Assembly (NCBI GenBank): GCA_963838235.1
Contig: CAWIQJ010000005.1
Coordinates: 1,178,001-1,242,000, forward strand
Length of the DNA: 64,000 nt
From: JAFECT01 sp963838235
GTDB taxonomy: Bacteria > Pseudomonadota > Alphaproteobacteria > Caulobacterales > Caulobacteraceae
Reading direction: 5' to 3'
The notes under the pieces are model-generated. The model ran no database searches. It was given only the letters and a program-made list of their open reading frames with translations, and was not told the origin of the DNA. Positions 19,046-31,560 of the stretch are shown here, piece after piece (the first letter of the stretch is position 1; every line of letters begins with the position of its first letter). A program made the translations under genes and the position numbers.

Positions 19046-20266
19046 TCAGGAGAAGAGCCCGCCGAGGATTTTGAACACGTTGGGTCTGGACAGATCGTTC
19101 CAGGTTGCGAACAACACTAGTCCCAACAGCAAAGCAAGGCCGACCTGATACCCAACCTCCTGCACGCGGGCCCGGAGAGGCTTACGTGCAACGGCTTCGT
19201 AGCCGTAGAAGAGCAGGTGCCCACCGTCCAGGACGGGGATGGGCAGCACGTTCAGAAAGCCGACCGCGACCGACACATAGGCCACCAGTTGGAGCAGGTT
19301 CGCGGCAATATTGATGCTCTCCACCTGCGCGCCGCCTCCCCCTTCGATTGCGGATTGAGTGACCCCGCCGGCCATTTTGACCGTCCGGATCGGGCCGCCG
19401 AGCTGATCGCCGGATTCCTTTCCCGTGAAAATACGGCCGATGTAGGTCACCGTCGTGGCCACGATGCTCCAGCTCCGATGGACCCCGAACCGAAGCGCCG
19501 TAAGGGGATTATAGCCCTGGAAGCGGACGTCCTTGATGTCCCCGCCCATGAAGATCCCGAGCATGCCCAGGTGCTGGGTTCCGTTGACCTTGTCCGATTG
19601 CACGCCCCGTTTGGGGGTGGCCTCCAGGACCAGGGTTTTGCCGCCGCGCTCGACCGTGAAGGCCAGGGGATCGCCCGAGTGCAGCATGATGACCATGCGC
19701 GCGTCGATGTCGTCGTTGATCCGCTCGTCCCCGATCTTGGTGATCAGGTCGCCCGGCTGGAAGCCCGCCGCCGCGGCGGGGGAGCCCGGCATCACCGAAT
19801 GGACCCGCGGCGCCACCAGGGGCTCGGCGGCGGCCATGTAGACGGCTCCGAACAGCAGGATGGCCAGGATGAAGTTTGAGATCGGCCCCGCGGCGGCGAT
19901 GAAGGCGCGCTGCCAGACCGGCTTGAAATGATAGTATTTCTTCTCCCCGTCCGGGCCCTCGTCCGCGATGATCTGCTGGCGCATATCCTCGAGATCGCGC
20001 CCGTCGGGGACGCCGGCCGCATTGGGGTCGCCAGCGAACTTCACGTAGCCGCCGAGCGGAATCCAGCACAGCTGCCAGATCATCCCGGTCTTCGGGTTGG
20101 TGTAGCTGAAGAGCGGCCGGCCAAAGCCCAGGGAAGCCCGCTCCACCTTCACCCCGCACAGGCGGGCGGCGAAGTAGTGCGACAGCTCATGGATGGTGAT
20201 GACCACGGTGATCACAAACAGCCATGGAATGGCGTACGTCAGAACGGCGATCACGACATGCAACAT
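19046..20266 (-). CDS. rseP: Site-2 intramembrane metalloprotease RseP
   Basis: Zinc protease that cleaves anti-sigma factors within the membrane. The zinc ligands are in VITIHELSHYFAAR and PIPVLDGGHLLFY; a PDZ domain in the middle shows GSPAAAAGFQPGDLITKIGD. Four membrane helices are visible, two at each end. The ATG at 20264-20266 (MLHVVIAVLTYAIPW) is preferred since upstream residues are an Arg-rich shadow of dxr. 406 residues, normal for the family. The dxr stop lies 23 bases upstream. Confidence 0.95.
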   Translation of the reverse strand: MLHVVIAVLTYAIPWLFVITVVITIHELSHYFAARLCGVKVERASLGFGRPLFSYTNPKTGMIWQLCWIPLGGYVKFAGDPNAAGVPDGRDLEDMRQQIIADEGPDGEKKYYHFKPVWQRAFIAAAGPISNFILAILLFGAVYMAAAEPLVAPRVHSVMPGSPAAAAGFQPGDLITKIGDERINDDIDARMVIMLHSGDPLAFTVERGGKTLVLEATPKRGVQSDKVNGTQHLGMLGIFMGGDIKDVRFQGYNPLTALRFGVHRSWSIVATTVTYIGRIFTGKESGDQLGGPIRTVKMAGGVTQSAIEGGGGAQVESINIAANLLQLVAYVSVAVGFLNVLPIPVLDGGHLLFYGYEAVARKPLRARVQEVGYQVGLALLLGLVLFATWNDLSRPNVFKILGGLFS

Positions 20267-20289
20267 CTGGTCGAATACCTCTTGCGGGA

Positions 20290-21499
20290 TCAGGCGGCGC
20301 TGGCCAGGCCGCGGATCGCCTCTTCGGCGGTCCGGCGCGCCAGCCGGTCCACGTGGAGCGCGCCCTCGACCGGGTCGCCGCCGGCGGCAGCCTTCAGCTC
20401 TGAGATCCCCGCGCGGCCCGCTCGAGCGTTTCTTCGGCCGCGGCGACAATATCGAGAAAGCCGAAACGCCGGTCAAGAAAGGCCTGAACGGCGATCTCAT
20501 TTGCCGCATTGAACACCGCCGGCGCGTTGCCCCCTGCCCGCAGCGCTGCCGCGGGCGAGCCGGAGCGCCGGGAAACGCTCCTCGTCGGGCTCTTCGAAGG
20601 TCAGGGCGCCGATGGCGGCGAGGTCCAGCCGGGGCGCGGGCCAGGGTAGCCGGTCGGGCCAGGCCAATGCGCAGGCGATCGGGGTGCGCATGTCAGGCGG
20701 GCCGAGCTGGGCCAGGGACGAGCCATCCTCGTACTCCACAAGGGAATGGACCACCGATTGGGGATGCACCAGCACCTCGATCCGGTCCTCGGCGACGCCG
20801 AACAGATAGGAGGCCTCGATCATCTCGAGGCCCTTGTTGGCCATGGTCGCCGAGTTCGACCGAGATCTTGGCGCCCATGCTCCAGTTCGGGTGGGCGACG
20901 GCCTGTTCGGGCGTGACCGCGGCCATGGCGGCGCGGGTCCAGGTACGGAACGGGCCGCCCGAGGCGGTGAGCAGGATGCGGCGCAGGCGACCGGCGCAGG
21001 CGTCGTGCAGGACCTGAAAGATCGCCGAATGCTCCGAATCGACCGGGATCACCGCCCCGCCCGCCTGGCGCGCGGCGTCCAGCAGGGCGGGGCCGCTCAG
21101 ACCAGGCTCTCCTTGTTGGCGAGGCCGACCACCGCGCCGGACCGCGCCGCGGCCCAGGCCGGGCGCAGGCCCGCGACGCCGACGATGGCGGCCATGATCC
21201 AGTCGGCGCGGTCGCCCGGCCGCCTCGATCACCGCGGCGTCGCCGGCCGCGGTCTCGATCCCCGAGCCGGCAAGACGCTCGCGCAGTTCGGGCAGCTTCC
21301 GCTCGTCCGAGACGACGGCCAGCTTCGGGCGCCAGTCCAGGGCCTGCTGCGCCAGCCGCGCCACGTTGGCGCCGGCGACCAGGGCCTCGACCTCAAAGGC
21401 GCCCGAGCCGGCCTGATGAGCCTGGCGCATCAGGTCGAGCGTCGAGACGCCCACCGAGCCGGTGGATCCCAGCACGCTCACGCGGCGACGCAGGGTCAT
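20290..21499 (-). CDS. dxr: 1-deoxy-D-xylulose 5-phosphate reductoisomerase (several frameshifts)
   Basis: First committed enzyme of the MEP isoprenoid route. NADPH-binding start VSVLGSTGSVGVSTLDLM; catalytic-domain pieces IPVDSEHSAIFQ, LLTASGGPFR, HPNWSMGAKISV, NKGLEMIEASYLFGV and VLVHPQSVVHSLVEYEDGS. The C-terminus corrects to EEAIRGLASAA before the TGA at 20290-20292. The frame breaks at about 21215, 21105, 20860, 20545 and 20410, so no single open frame covers the gene. The start overlaps the cdsA stop (ATGA). A working gene is expected; the breaks belong to the error-rich stretch. Confidence 0.9.
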
Positions 21500-22362
21500 G
21501 CAAGCCCCCAGTGGGCGATGACGAGCTTGCACGCTGCCAGGCACACGACGGCGAACATCAGGCCGTCCACCCGGTCCATCAGGCCGCCGTGGCCGGGGAT
21601 CAGATTGCCGGCGTCCTTGACCCCGAAGCGGCGTTTCAACATCGACTCCCAAAGGTCGCCGGCCATGGTGGCGAGCGCGGTCACAAGCCTACGACCGCTG
21701 CGACCCGGGCCGAAACGCCTACATCCAGATTGCGAAGAAACGGAAAGATCCGCGCCACCTCAGGGGCGTAGAGGGTGAATACCACGGCCGCCGCGATCCC
21801 GGCGACCACGCCGCCGACGAAGCCCGACCAGGTCTTGTTGGGCGAGAATCGGGGCCAGAACTTGGGCCCCTTCAGCCAGCTCCCGATCAGATAGGCGCAG
21901 ATGTCCGACGACCAGGCGATGGCGAAGAGCAGCAGGGTCCAGCCCTCGCCGTCCGGCGACTTGCGCAGCCACATCAGGACCACGCACGGCCAGCCCACGT
22001 AGAGCACCCCGTAGGCCGTATCGAGCGGCGAGACCTTCAGCATCCGGGCGTAGAGCGCCGCGGCCAGGGCGCCGAAGCCCAGCAGCAGCAGAGCCGCCGG
22101 GAAGTTGTCCACGTAACCCGCGAACAAGACCAGCGAGAACCGCGAACATGACTGCGCCGCCGACGCGCACCGAAGCGCCCGGCGCGGACATCAGGCCCCA
22201 CTCCAGCGAGAGCAGGGCGGAGCCCACGGCCATCAACAGCAGGAACAGCCAGTCGCCCAACACCACGGCGGCAGCGGCGCACGGAATCAGGACGAGCGCG
22301 GACAGCACCCGCACGCCCAGATCGTTCCAACGGACGGGCCTAGCCAGCGGCGAGCGCGCCAT
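21496..22362 (-). CDS. cdsA: Phosphatidate cytidylyltransferase (frameshifted)
   Basis: Makes CDP-diacylglycerol from phosphatidate and CTP in the inner membrane. The N-terminal part starts MARSPLARPVRWNDLGVRVL and has several hydrophobic helices. The CdsA signature is in the last frame: GDLWESMLKRRFGVKDAGNL, then IPGHGGLMDRVDGL. Frame changes occur near 22135 and 21685. The ATG at 22360-22362 overlaps the uppS 3' end by 23 bases; the stop overlaps the dxr start by four. Confidence 0.92.
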
Positions 22363-23121
22363 GGGCGCCTAGTCCGCCGAAGCGGCGCTCACGCTGGCGA
22401 AACTCCTCGATCGCCTCCTTCAGGGCCTCGGGGCCGTAGTCGGGCCAGAGCACGTTCTGGAACACGAGTTCGGCGTAAGCGGCCTCCCACAGAAGGAAAT
22501 TCGAGATGCGCCGTTCGCCCGACGTGCGCACGACAAGGTCGACCGGCGGGCCGTCGGCGGTGGCCAGGAGCGAGGCGAAGCGTTCCTCGTCGAGGCTTTG
22601 GGGGTCGGCGCCGGCAGCGACCTCACGGGCGAACTTGCGCGCCGCATCGACCAGGTCGGCCCGGCCGCCGTAGTTGAAGGCCACCTGCAGCAGGAAGCGG
22701 GTGTTGTGCGCGGTGTCGCGTTCCGCGCGCTCGACGATCTCGCAGGATATCGGGCGGAAGTCCTTCACGCCGCCCGAGAATTCGCACGCGCACCCCCTCG
22801 CGGGCGAGGCGCGCCAAGTCGGTCTGGACGTAGAGCTTCACCAGCCCCATCAGCTCAGAGACCTCGGCCACGGGCCGGCGCCAGTTCTCGGTGGAGAAGC
22901 CGAAGACCGTCAGGCATTCCACGCCGAGCAAAGGCGCCGCCTCGACCGTGCGTTTCAGGGCGTTGACCCCCGCCCGGTGCCCGAGCGTGCGCGGCATCCC
23001 GCGCGCCTTCGCCCAGCGGCCGTTGCCGTCCATGATGATGGCGATGTGGCGCGGACCCCCGGGCGGCGGAGCCTGCGGCTCGGCGGCGGGGGCGGATCGG
23101 TCTGTCGGACGCCGGCGCCAT
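22340..23121 (-). CDS. uppS: Undecaprenyl pyrophosphate synthase (frameshifted)
   Basis: Cis-prenyltransferase making the C55 carrier for peptidoglycan and O-antigen. Landmarks are HIAIIMDGNGRWAKARG (substrate-binding Asp), GHRAGVNALKRTVEA, LTVFGFSTENWRRP and DLVVRTSGERRISNFLLWEA. The likely start is the ATG at 23119-23121 (MAPASD), preceded by GGGAGAAGG. A frame change between there and the MDGNGRW motif, and another near 22780, split the gene. Confidence 0.92.
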
Positions 23122-23156
23122 GCGCGGCCTTCTCCCGGGAGACGGTTCCTGCGCCG

Positions 23157-23725
23157 TCAAACCTGCATGATCTCTTGTTCTTTGGTTTTCAAGGCTTCGT
23201 CGACGCGCTTGATGGCCGCGTCGGTGAGCTTCTGGACCTCGCTGTCCATGTGCTTGTGCTCGTCCTCGGCTGATGGCGTGGTCCTTCTCCGCCTTCTTCA
23301 GCTCGTCCATGGCGTCGCGGCGGACGTTGCGCACGGCGATCCGCTGCTGCTCGGCATATTTGCCGGCCATCTTGGCGATGTCCTTGCGCCGCTCCTCGGT
23401 CAGGGCCGGGATCGGGATGCGCAGCAGGTTTGGCCCTCGGTGACAGGATTGAGGCCCAAGCCCGCGTTGCGGATGGCCTTTTCGGCCGAGACCACCAGGC
23501 CCTTGTCCCATACGCTGACGGTGATCATGCGCGGCTCGGGCACGCTGATCGGCCCACCTGGTTCAGCGGCATGGACGAGCCATAGGCGTCGACATGGATC
23601 GGGTCGAGCAGGGCGGCCGAGGCGCGGCCGGTGCGCAGGCCGGCGAACTCGTCCTTCAGGGCGCCGACGGCCTTGTCCATGCGGTCCCGATAGCGGGCGA
23701 GATTGGGTTTTTCGGCGTCGGCCAT
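23157..23725 (-). CDS. frr: Ribosome recycling factor (frameshifted)
   Basis: Splits post-termination ribosomes with EF-G. Starts MADAEKPNLARYRDRMDKAV; FAGLRTGRASAALLDPIHVD is the conserved RRF block; the C-terminus EQEIMQV is reached at the TGA 23157-23159. Frame changes near 23550, 23430 and 23270. About 188 residues after correction, normal length. It lies eight bases after pyrH, whose end supplies the ribosome binding site. Confidence 0.93.
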
Positions 23726-23733
23726 GGGCTTGC

Positions 23734-24489
23734 TCAGTCCTCTAGGCGTGGTCCAGGCGGTCGTCGGCAGATGACGGTGTGCACGCCGTCGCCGTTCAGG
23801 ACGTCGCAGCAGGTCGCCGCGCTCGCGGATCGAGAAGACCACGATGGGGATGCCGTTGTCGCGCATCAGGCTGATCGCCGAGGCGTCCATGACCTTCAGG
23901 TCCTGGGCCAGGACCTCGAGGTAGCTCAGCCGGTCGTAGCGCTTGGCGGTGGGGTCCTTCTTGGGTCGGCGGTGTAGACGCCGTCGACGCTGGTGCCCTT
24001 GAACAGGGCGTCGCAGCCCATCTCGGCGGCGCGCAGGGCCGCGGCGGTGTCGGTGGTGAAGAACGGATTGCCGAGTGCCGGCGGCGAAGATCACCACCCT
24101 GCCCTTCTCCAGGTGGCGGAGCGGCGCGGCGGCGGATGTAGGGCTCGCAGACCGCCTCCATCGGGATGGCCGACTGGACCCGGGTGTCGACGCCGATCTT
24201 CTCCAGCGCGCTCTGCATGGCCAGGGCGTTCATCACCGTGGCCAGCATGCCCATGTAGTCGGCGCTGGCCCGCTCCATGCCGCTGCCGGCCATGGACAGG
24301 CCGCGGAAGATGTTGCCGCCGCCGATGACCAGGCAGAGCTCGACGCCCGTGGCGGACCACCTCGGCGATGTCGGCGGCGACGGCGTCCAGCGTGTCCATG
24401 TCGATGCCGAAGCGCCTGGTCGCCCATCAGCACCTCGCCGGAGACCTTGAGCAGGACCCGGCGGTAGCGGCGGTCTCGGCGTCGGCCAT
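23734..24489 (-). CDS. pyrH: Uridylate kinase (frameshifted)
   Basis: Hexameric UMP kinase of pyrimidine synthesis. Visible pieces are YRRVLLKVSGEVLMGDQ at the N-terminus, LVIGGGNIFRGLSMAGSGM, RASADYMGMLATVMNALAMQ and, in another frame, DPKKDPTAKRYDRLSYLEVL, then VMDASAISLMRDNGIPIVVF. Frame changes near 24465, 24415, 24355, 24130, 24080, 23965 and 23808. The corrected tail NGDGVHTVICRR ends at TGA 23734-23736. Between tsf and frr as in most bacteria. Confidence 0.92.
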
Positions 24490-24599
24490 CGGGACATCTT
24501 CGACCTGCGCGGCGAGATTCGGTGCGCAACCGGGCAGCACCTAGCGCTCCCTCCCCGCGATGGCGACGAGCGCTGTCAGGCCTGGCCAGCTGATTGGCG

Positions 24600-25541
24600 T
24601 CAGCGCGCCGCTGAGCGCGGCGACTTCGGCGGCGAAGTCGTCGGTCTTCTTCTCGACGCCTTCGCCCAGGGCCAGGCGGGCGAAGCCGACCAGCTTGATC
24701 GGCGAGCCGAGCGTCCTTGGCGGTCTCGGCCACCAGCTGCTCGACGGTCTGGTCCGGGTTCATCACAAAGGCCTGCTTCAGGAGCACGACCTCCTCGTAG
24801 AACTTGCGGATGCGGCCCTCGACCATCTTCTCGACCACCTGCGGCGGCTTGCCGGAGGCGGCGGCCTGTTCGGTGAAGATGGCGCGTTCGCGTTCGACCG
24901 CGGCCGGGTCGAGATCGTCGGTCGACAGCGACAGCGGCGCGGTGGCCGCCACGTGCATGGCGATGTTGCGGCCGAGCTCCTTCAGCCGGCCTGGTCGCCC
25001 TCGCCTTCGATCGCGACCAGCACGCCGATGCGGCCGAGGTCGGGCGCGATCCGGCGTTGTGACGTAGGTCGCCGACGGCGCCCGGGCTCACCTCGAAGCG
25101 CGCCGCGCGGCGCAGCACCATGTTCTCGCCGATGGTGGCGATCAGGCCGGTGATCATGTCGCTGACGATCTTTCGCCGTCGGCGCTTGGCGGTCGCGCGA
25201 TGGCGTCGACATCGCCGTCGGCGTCCAGCGCGGCCTGGGCCGACCTTGCGGGCGGCGGCCTGGAAGGCTCGTTGCGGGCGACGAAGTCGGTCTCGGCGTT
25301 GAGCTCGATGACCGCGCCGGTCATGCCCGCGCCGTCCTCGCGCGAGCGCCACGGCGACGAGGCCTTCGGCGGCGACGCGGTCGGCCTTCTTGGCGGCCTT
25401 GGACAGGCCCTTGGCGCGCAGCCAGTCGACGGCGGCTTCCATGTCGCCGCCGGTTCTCGTGAGCGCCTTCTTGCAGTCCATCATGCCTGCGCCGGACTTC
25501 TCGCGCAGTTCCTTGACCAGAGCGGCCGTGATTTCGGCCAT
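24600..25541 (-). CDS. tsf: Translation elongation factor Ts (frameshifted)
   Basis: Guanine nucleotide exchange factor for EF-Tu. Starts MAEITAALVKELREKSGAGM, then MDCKKALTRTGGDMEAAVDW, the diagnostic N-terminal UBA-type domain. Later pieces are FEVSPGAVGDL, VVEKMVEGRIRKFYEEVVLL and EKKTDDFAAEVAALSGA. An alternative start six bases upstream exists. Many frame changes (about 25330, 25260, 25190, 25060, 24985, 24710 and others). The exact C-terminus is uncertain: with one extra base removed the protein ends right after SGA near 24600. Confidence 0.9.
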   Translation of the reverse strand: MAEITAALVKELREKSGAGMMDCKKALTRTGGDMEAAVDWLRAKGLSKAAKKADRVAAEGLVAVALARGRRGHDRRGHRAQRRDRLRRPQRAFQAAARKVGPGRAGRRRRCRRHRATAKRRRRKIVSDMITGLIATIGENMVLRRAARFEVSPGAVGDLRHNAGSRPTSAASACWSRSKARATRPAEGARPQHRHARGGHRAAVAVDRRSRPGRGRTRTRHLHRTGRRLRQAAAGGREDGRGPHPQVLRGGRAPEAGLCDEPGPDRRAAGGRDRQGRSARRSSWSASPAWPWAKASRRRPTTSPPKSPRSAAR

Positions 25542-25677
25542 GGTCATGCCTCCGATTCAAGTTCCGAACGCGCGGCGGTGCCGCGGCCGCGCGAGGTTCA
25601 GGACGGTCCGCGACGCGCGGTCCGCAACAGTTCAGGCCTTCCGGCCGCGGCTTCTTCGCGCCGCAGCTCGGCGGGCC

Positions 25678-26638
25678 TCAGGCCTCGGCGCGCCTCGGCG
25701 GCGGCGCTTCGGCGGCGTCGGCTTCGGCGGCGGCCTCCGCGCTCGGCCTTCGGCAGGCTCGCCTCGGCGGTTCGGCCTTCGGCCGGCTCCGAGTTCGGCC
25801 GCTTCCGACCTTCACCGGCGCTCGGCGGCCGGCTTCGGCTTCGCCCTCGGCGACGTTTCGGCTCGGCCGTCGGCCGGGCGGCTTGCGCGCAGCGCCGGCT
25901 CGACCGGGGCCTCCGCCGCGCCGATGTCGACGCCCAGCGCGGCCTGGCCGTCGGCCAGGCCGTCGAGCACCGAGTCGGCGACCAGGTCGCAGTAGAGCTG
26001 GAGCGCGCGCGCGGCGTCGTCGTTGCCCGGCACCGGGAAGGTGATGCCGTCCGGATCGCAGTTGGTGTCGAGGATGGCGACCACCGGGATGTTCAGCTTG
26101 CGCGCTTCCTGGATGGCGATCGCTTCCTTGTTGGTGTCGATCACGAACATCAGGTCGGGGATGCCGCCCATGTCCTTGATGCCGCCCAGCGACAGTTCCA
26201 GCTTCTCGCGCTCGCGGGTCAGCTGCAGCAGCTCCTTCTTGGTGCGGCCGCCGGCTCGCCGTCGTCCAGCACGCCTTCCAGCTCGCGCAGGCGCGCGATG
26301 GAGCCGGAGATGGTGCGCCAGTTGGTGAGCGTGCCGCCCAGCCAGCGGTGGTTGACATAGTACTGGGCGCAGCGCTTGGCCGCCGTCGCCACCGGCTCGG
26401 AGGCCTGGCGCTTGGTGCCGACGAACAGCACGCGGCCGCCGCGCGGCCGCGACTTCGCGCACCTTGACCAGCGCCTGGTGCAGCAGCGGCATGCGTCTGC
26501 GACAGGTCGATGATGTGGATGTTGGAGCGGCGAGCCGAAGATGTAGCGTTCCATCTTCGGGTTCCAGCGGTGGGTCTGGTGGCCGAAGTGGGCGCCAGCT
26601 TCCAGGAGCTGACGCATGGAGAAATCGGGAAGCGCCAT
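25678..26638 (-). CDS. rpsB: 30S ribosomal protein S2 (frameshifted)
   Basis: Small-subunit protein. Starts MALPDFSMRQLLEAGAHFGH, then QTHRWNPKMERYIFG, the S2 signature. Later are LFVGTKRQA, YYVNHRWLGGTLTNWRTI, SLGGIKDMGGIPDLMFVIDT and LNIPVVAILDTNCDPDGITF. A long Ala/Glu/Arg-rich C-terminal extension (25680-25930) is usual in this group but is badly broken by indels here. Frame changes near 26530, 26495, 26450, 26255 and within the tail. First gene of the rpsB-tsf-pyrH-frr run. Confidence 0.93.
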
Positions 26639-26679
26639 GGGTCGTATTCCTTCTTCCGGTGCGCCTCCGCAGGCAAAAC

Positions 26680-26732
26680 CCCGTCCCTGGACGGGACCCG
26701 GAACGGAACGCGCGGGAATGTCTCCCCGCGCG
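26680..26732 (-). promoter_or_regulatory. Two hairpins in the rpsB leader region
   Basis: Upstream of the rpsB ATG (26638) lie two strong inverted repeats: CCCGTCC/GGACGGG at 26680-26695 and CGCGCGGG/CCCGCGCG at 26709-26732. They would be in the 5' leader if transcription starts further up. Leader structures that bind S2 are known in other bacteria; whether this is one is inference. No clear promoter hexamers are seen. Confidence 0.35.
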
Positions 26733-26815
26733 TCGCCGAACGCCTGCGTGTGTGATGGGCGCGCCAGATAGGGGATCGGGGGGGAAACGCAAGTGCGAAA
26801 GGATTGGAGGGGCCG

Positions 26816-27357
26816 ATGCTTGGGTTGCAAACGCGCCATGAGCCGCCGGCGAAGGGCGGACGGCGCCGGATGCCCGGTGCGACCGGCTGATGGCCGCCGG
26901 GTGCGGTGACCAAGGCCGAGGCCAAGATCGACCTGCGGCCGAAGGACCTGTCGCCGAGCGGGGACCTGCGGGCAAACGGTTTCACGGGAAACCGGAGGAC
27001 GATGGACTCGGGTTCGTGAAGGCCTATGCGGCGGAGTTGAAGGGGGAGGAACAGCAGGCGGCGGTGAAGGTGCTGCGCGGGAAGATGCGGGAGGGGAAGG
27101 TGACGTTGGTGTATGCGGCGAAGGATGAGGAGCGGAACAACGCGGCGGCGTTGAAGGGGTGGTTGGAGGGGTCGAGGCTGCACCCGCTCCTCACCCGGCT
27201 CGGAGAGACGGGGGAGGGGGCCGCCGAAGGCGGTGGTGGGGGCAAACCGCACACGCTGCGACCAGACCAACGTGAACTCACCCGTCACATCCAGGGTTTC
27301 CCCCTCCACCACGCTACGCGTGAGTCCCCCTCCCCCGCTTTCTGCGAAATCGGGTGA
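26816..27357 (+). CDS. DUF488 family protein (frameshifted)
   Basis: Small YeaO-like protein of unknown function. ATG at 26816 after GGAGGGG. Read across several indels the protein is recognisable: HEPPAK, GRR, VTKAEAKIDL, WFHGKPED, FVKAYAAELKG and TLVYAAKDEERNNAAALKGW, the DUF488 C-terminal block. Frame changes cluster between 26840 and 27000, as in the neighbouring genes. As read, the C-terminus runs into the palindromic repeat beginning at 27181 and stops at 27357; the natural end is probably near 27180. Confidence 0.7.
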
Positions 27358-27363
27358 GGAGAT
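27181..27363. repeat. Palindromic GC-rich intergenic repeat, copy 1
   Basis: Two opposed blocks separated by about 50 bases. The first (27181-27242) contains GAGACGGGGGAGGGGG and GCCGAAGGCGGTGGTGGG; the second (27300-27363) contains CCCCTCCACCACGCTACGCG and CCCCCTCCCCCGC. The blocks are imperfect reverse complements, and both occur again at 42728-42869 in the other order. Related pieces lie at 43890-44081 and 51645-51683. It lies between two convergent genes and may end both. Confidence 0.75.
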
Positions 27364-27724
27364 TTGCGCGTCATCTCTAGAGCCAACGCCACGATTTGGT
27401 GCGCGACCTCGCCGGGATCGCGAAAGACATCAGACGCGGGAATCCGCATGACGGTCGATGCCGTGTTCCGCGAGCCATGCATCACGTCTCGCGTCGTGAC
27501 GCGCCTGATCGTCAAGTCCGTGGCCCTCACCATCAATTTCAATCGCGAGCTTCGCCGCGCCGCAGTAAAATCGAGAATGTAAGGCGCGATCGGATAATTG
27601 CCTTCGAAAGGTCGGAAAACCAGGTTGGCGAGGCCGCAACCGCACCCAGATCATCGCGCTCCGGCGGCGACATCCGACGGCGCAAATTGCGAGCTCGCTT
27701 CAGCGTGAATGTCTGCGTGCGCAC
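27285..27724 (-). CDS. DUF559 endonuclease-like protein (frameshifted)
   Basis: Vsr-like PD-(D/E)XK fold protein of unknown role. Pieces in three frames join to the DUF559 pattern: RARNLRRRMSPPE, FRRQ, FYCGAAKLAIEIDGEGHGL, then DDQARHDARRDAWLAEHGI and VMRIPASDVFRDPGEVAHQI. The Glu-x-Asp in AIEIDGEGH is the likely metal site. Frame changes near 27640 and 27480. The last 25 or so residues are encoded by the palindromic repeat. It begins 14 bases after the dnaE stop, on the same strand. Confidence 0.75.
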
Positions 27725-27737
27725 TCGCCCCTCCCCT

Positions 27738-31216
<3,479 letters not shown>

Positions 31217-31234
31217 GCCGTCCTCCGAGCCTCA

Positions 31235-31313
31235 CACCGTATTTCACCGTATTTACAGTCGCCGGCCGCCCATCCAGACCGCCTCTCACCGTAAATCACC
31301 GTATTTACGGTGA
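31235..31313. repeat. Array of CACCGTA repeats upstream of dnaE
   Basis: CACCGT followed by A/T-only bases occurs at 31235, 31245, 31287 and 31297, and inverted as ACGGTG at 31307. Pairs are spaced exactly 10 bases, one helical turn. The last three form a perfect hairpin: 11-base arms TCACCGTAAAT/ATTTACGGTGA at 31286-31296 and 31303-31313 with a 6-base loop. It lies 19-97 bases upstream of the dnaE start and downstream of the sidA-like gene. An operator array, or a terminator for the microgene, are both possible. Confidence 0.6.
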
Positions 31314-31398
31314 CAGCGGCCGGCCCCCTCGCCTCGCCGCCACCCGCACCAGAGCCCGATTTTGAGCCCCCGCACGACGGTCGCTTACGTCGCAGCCC

Positions 31399-31491
31399 CT
31401 AGGTGGTGGCCAAGTGGGCCACCGAACACATCATCCAAACAAAGGCCGACACCGACACAAGCGCCGCCGCCTCGCGAACCACACGGAACAT
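31399..31491 (-). CDS. sidA: SidA-like SOS-induced cell division inhibitor, 30 residues
   Basis: A 30-codon frame, ATG 31489-31491 to TAG 31399-31401. It begins MFRVVREAAALVSVS and ends SVAHLATT. Residues 8-27 form one hydrophobic helix with Arg residues before it, so it should sit in the inner membrane with the N-terminus inside. Caulobacter SidA is a 29-residue single-helix protein that blocks FtsW/FtsN after DNA damage, and as I recall its gene lies next to dnaE. Here an SOS-like box (31533-31547) lies 42 bases upstream of the ATG. Homology is inferred from size, topology, position and the box. Confidence 0.7.
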   Translation of the reverse strand: MFRVVREAAALVSVSAFVWMMCSVAHLATT

Positions 31492-31532
31492 GGCTTAATC
31501 CCCAGCTGATAATCGTTGCTGATTTGTTCTAT

Positions 31533-31547
31533 GTTCCTGTTTTGTGC
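31533..31547 (-). promoter_or_regulatory. SOS-like LexA box of the sidA-like gene
   Basis: GTTC-CTGTTTT-GTGC, seven of eight fixed bases of the GTTC-N7-GTTC LexA site. A further GTTC lies at 31526-31529. It is upstream of the minus-strand microgene at 31491. A possible -10 (GATTAT on the minus strand, about 31510-31515) follows. Confidence 0.6.
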
Positions 31548-31560
31548 TTAAGTCAACCGC

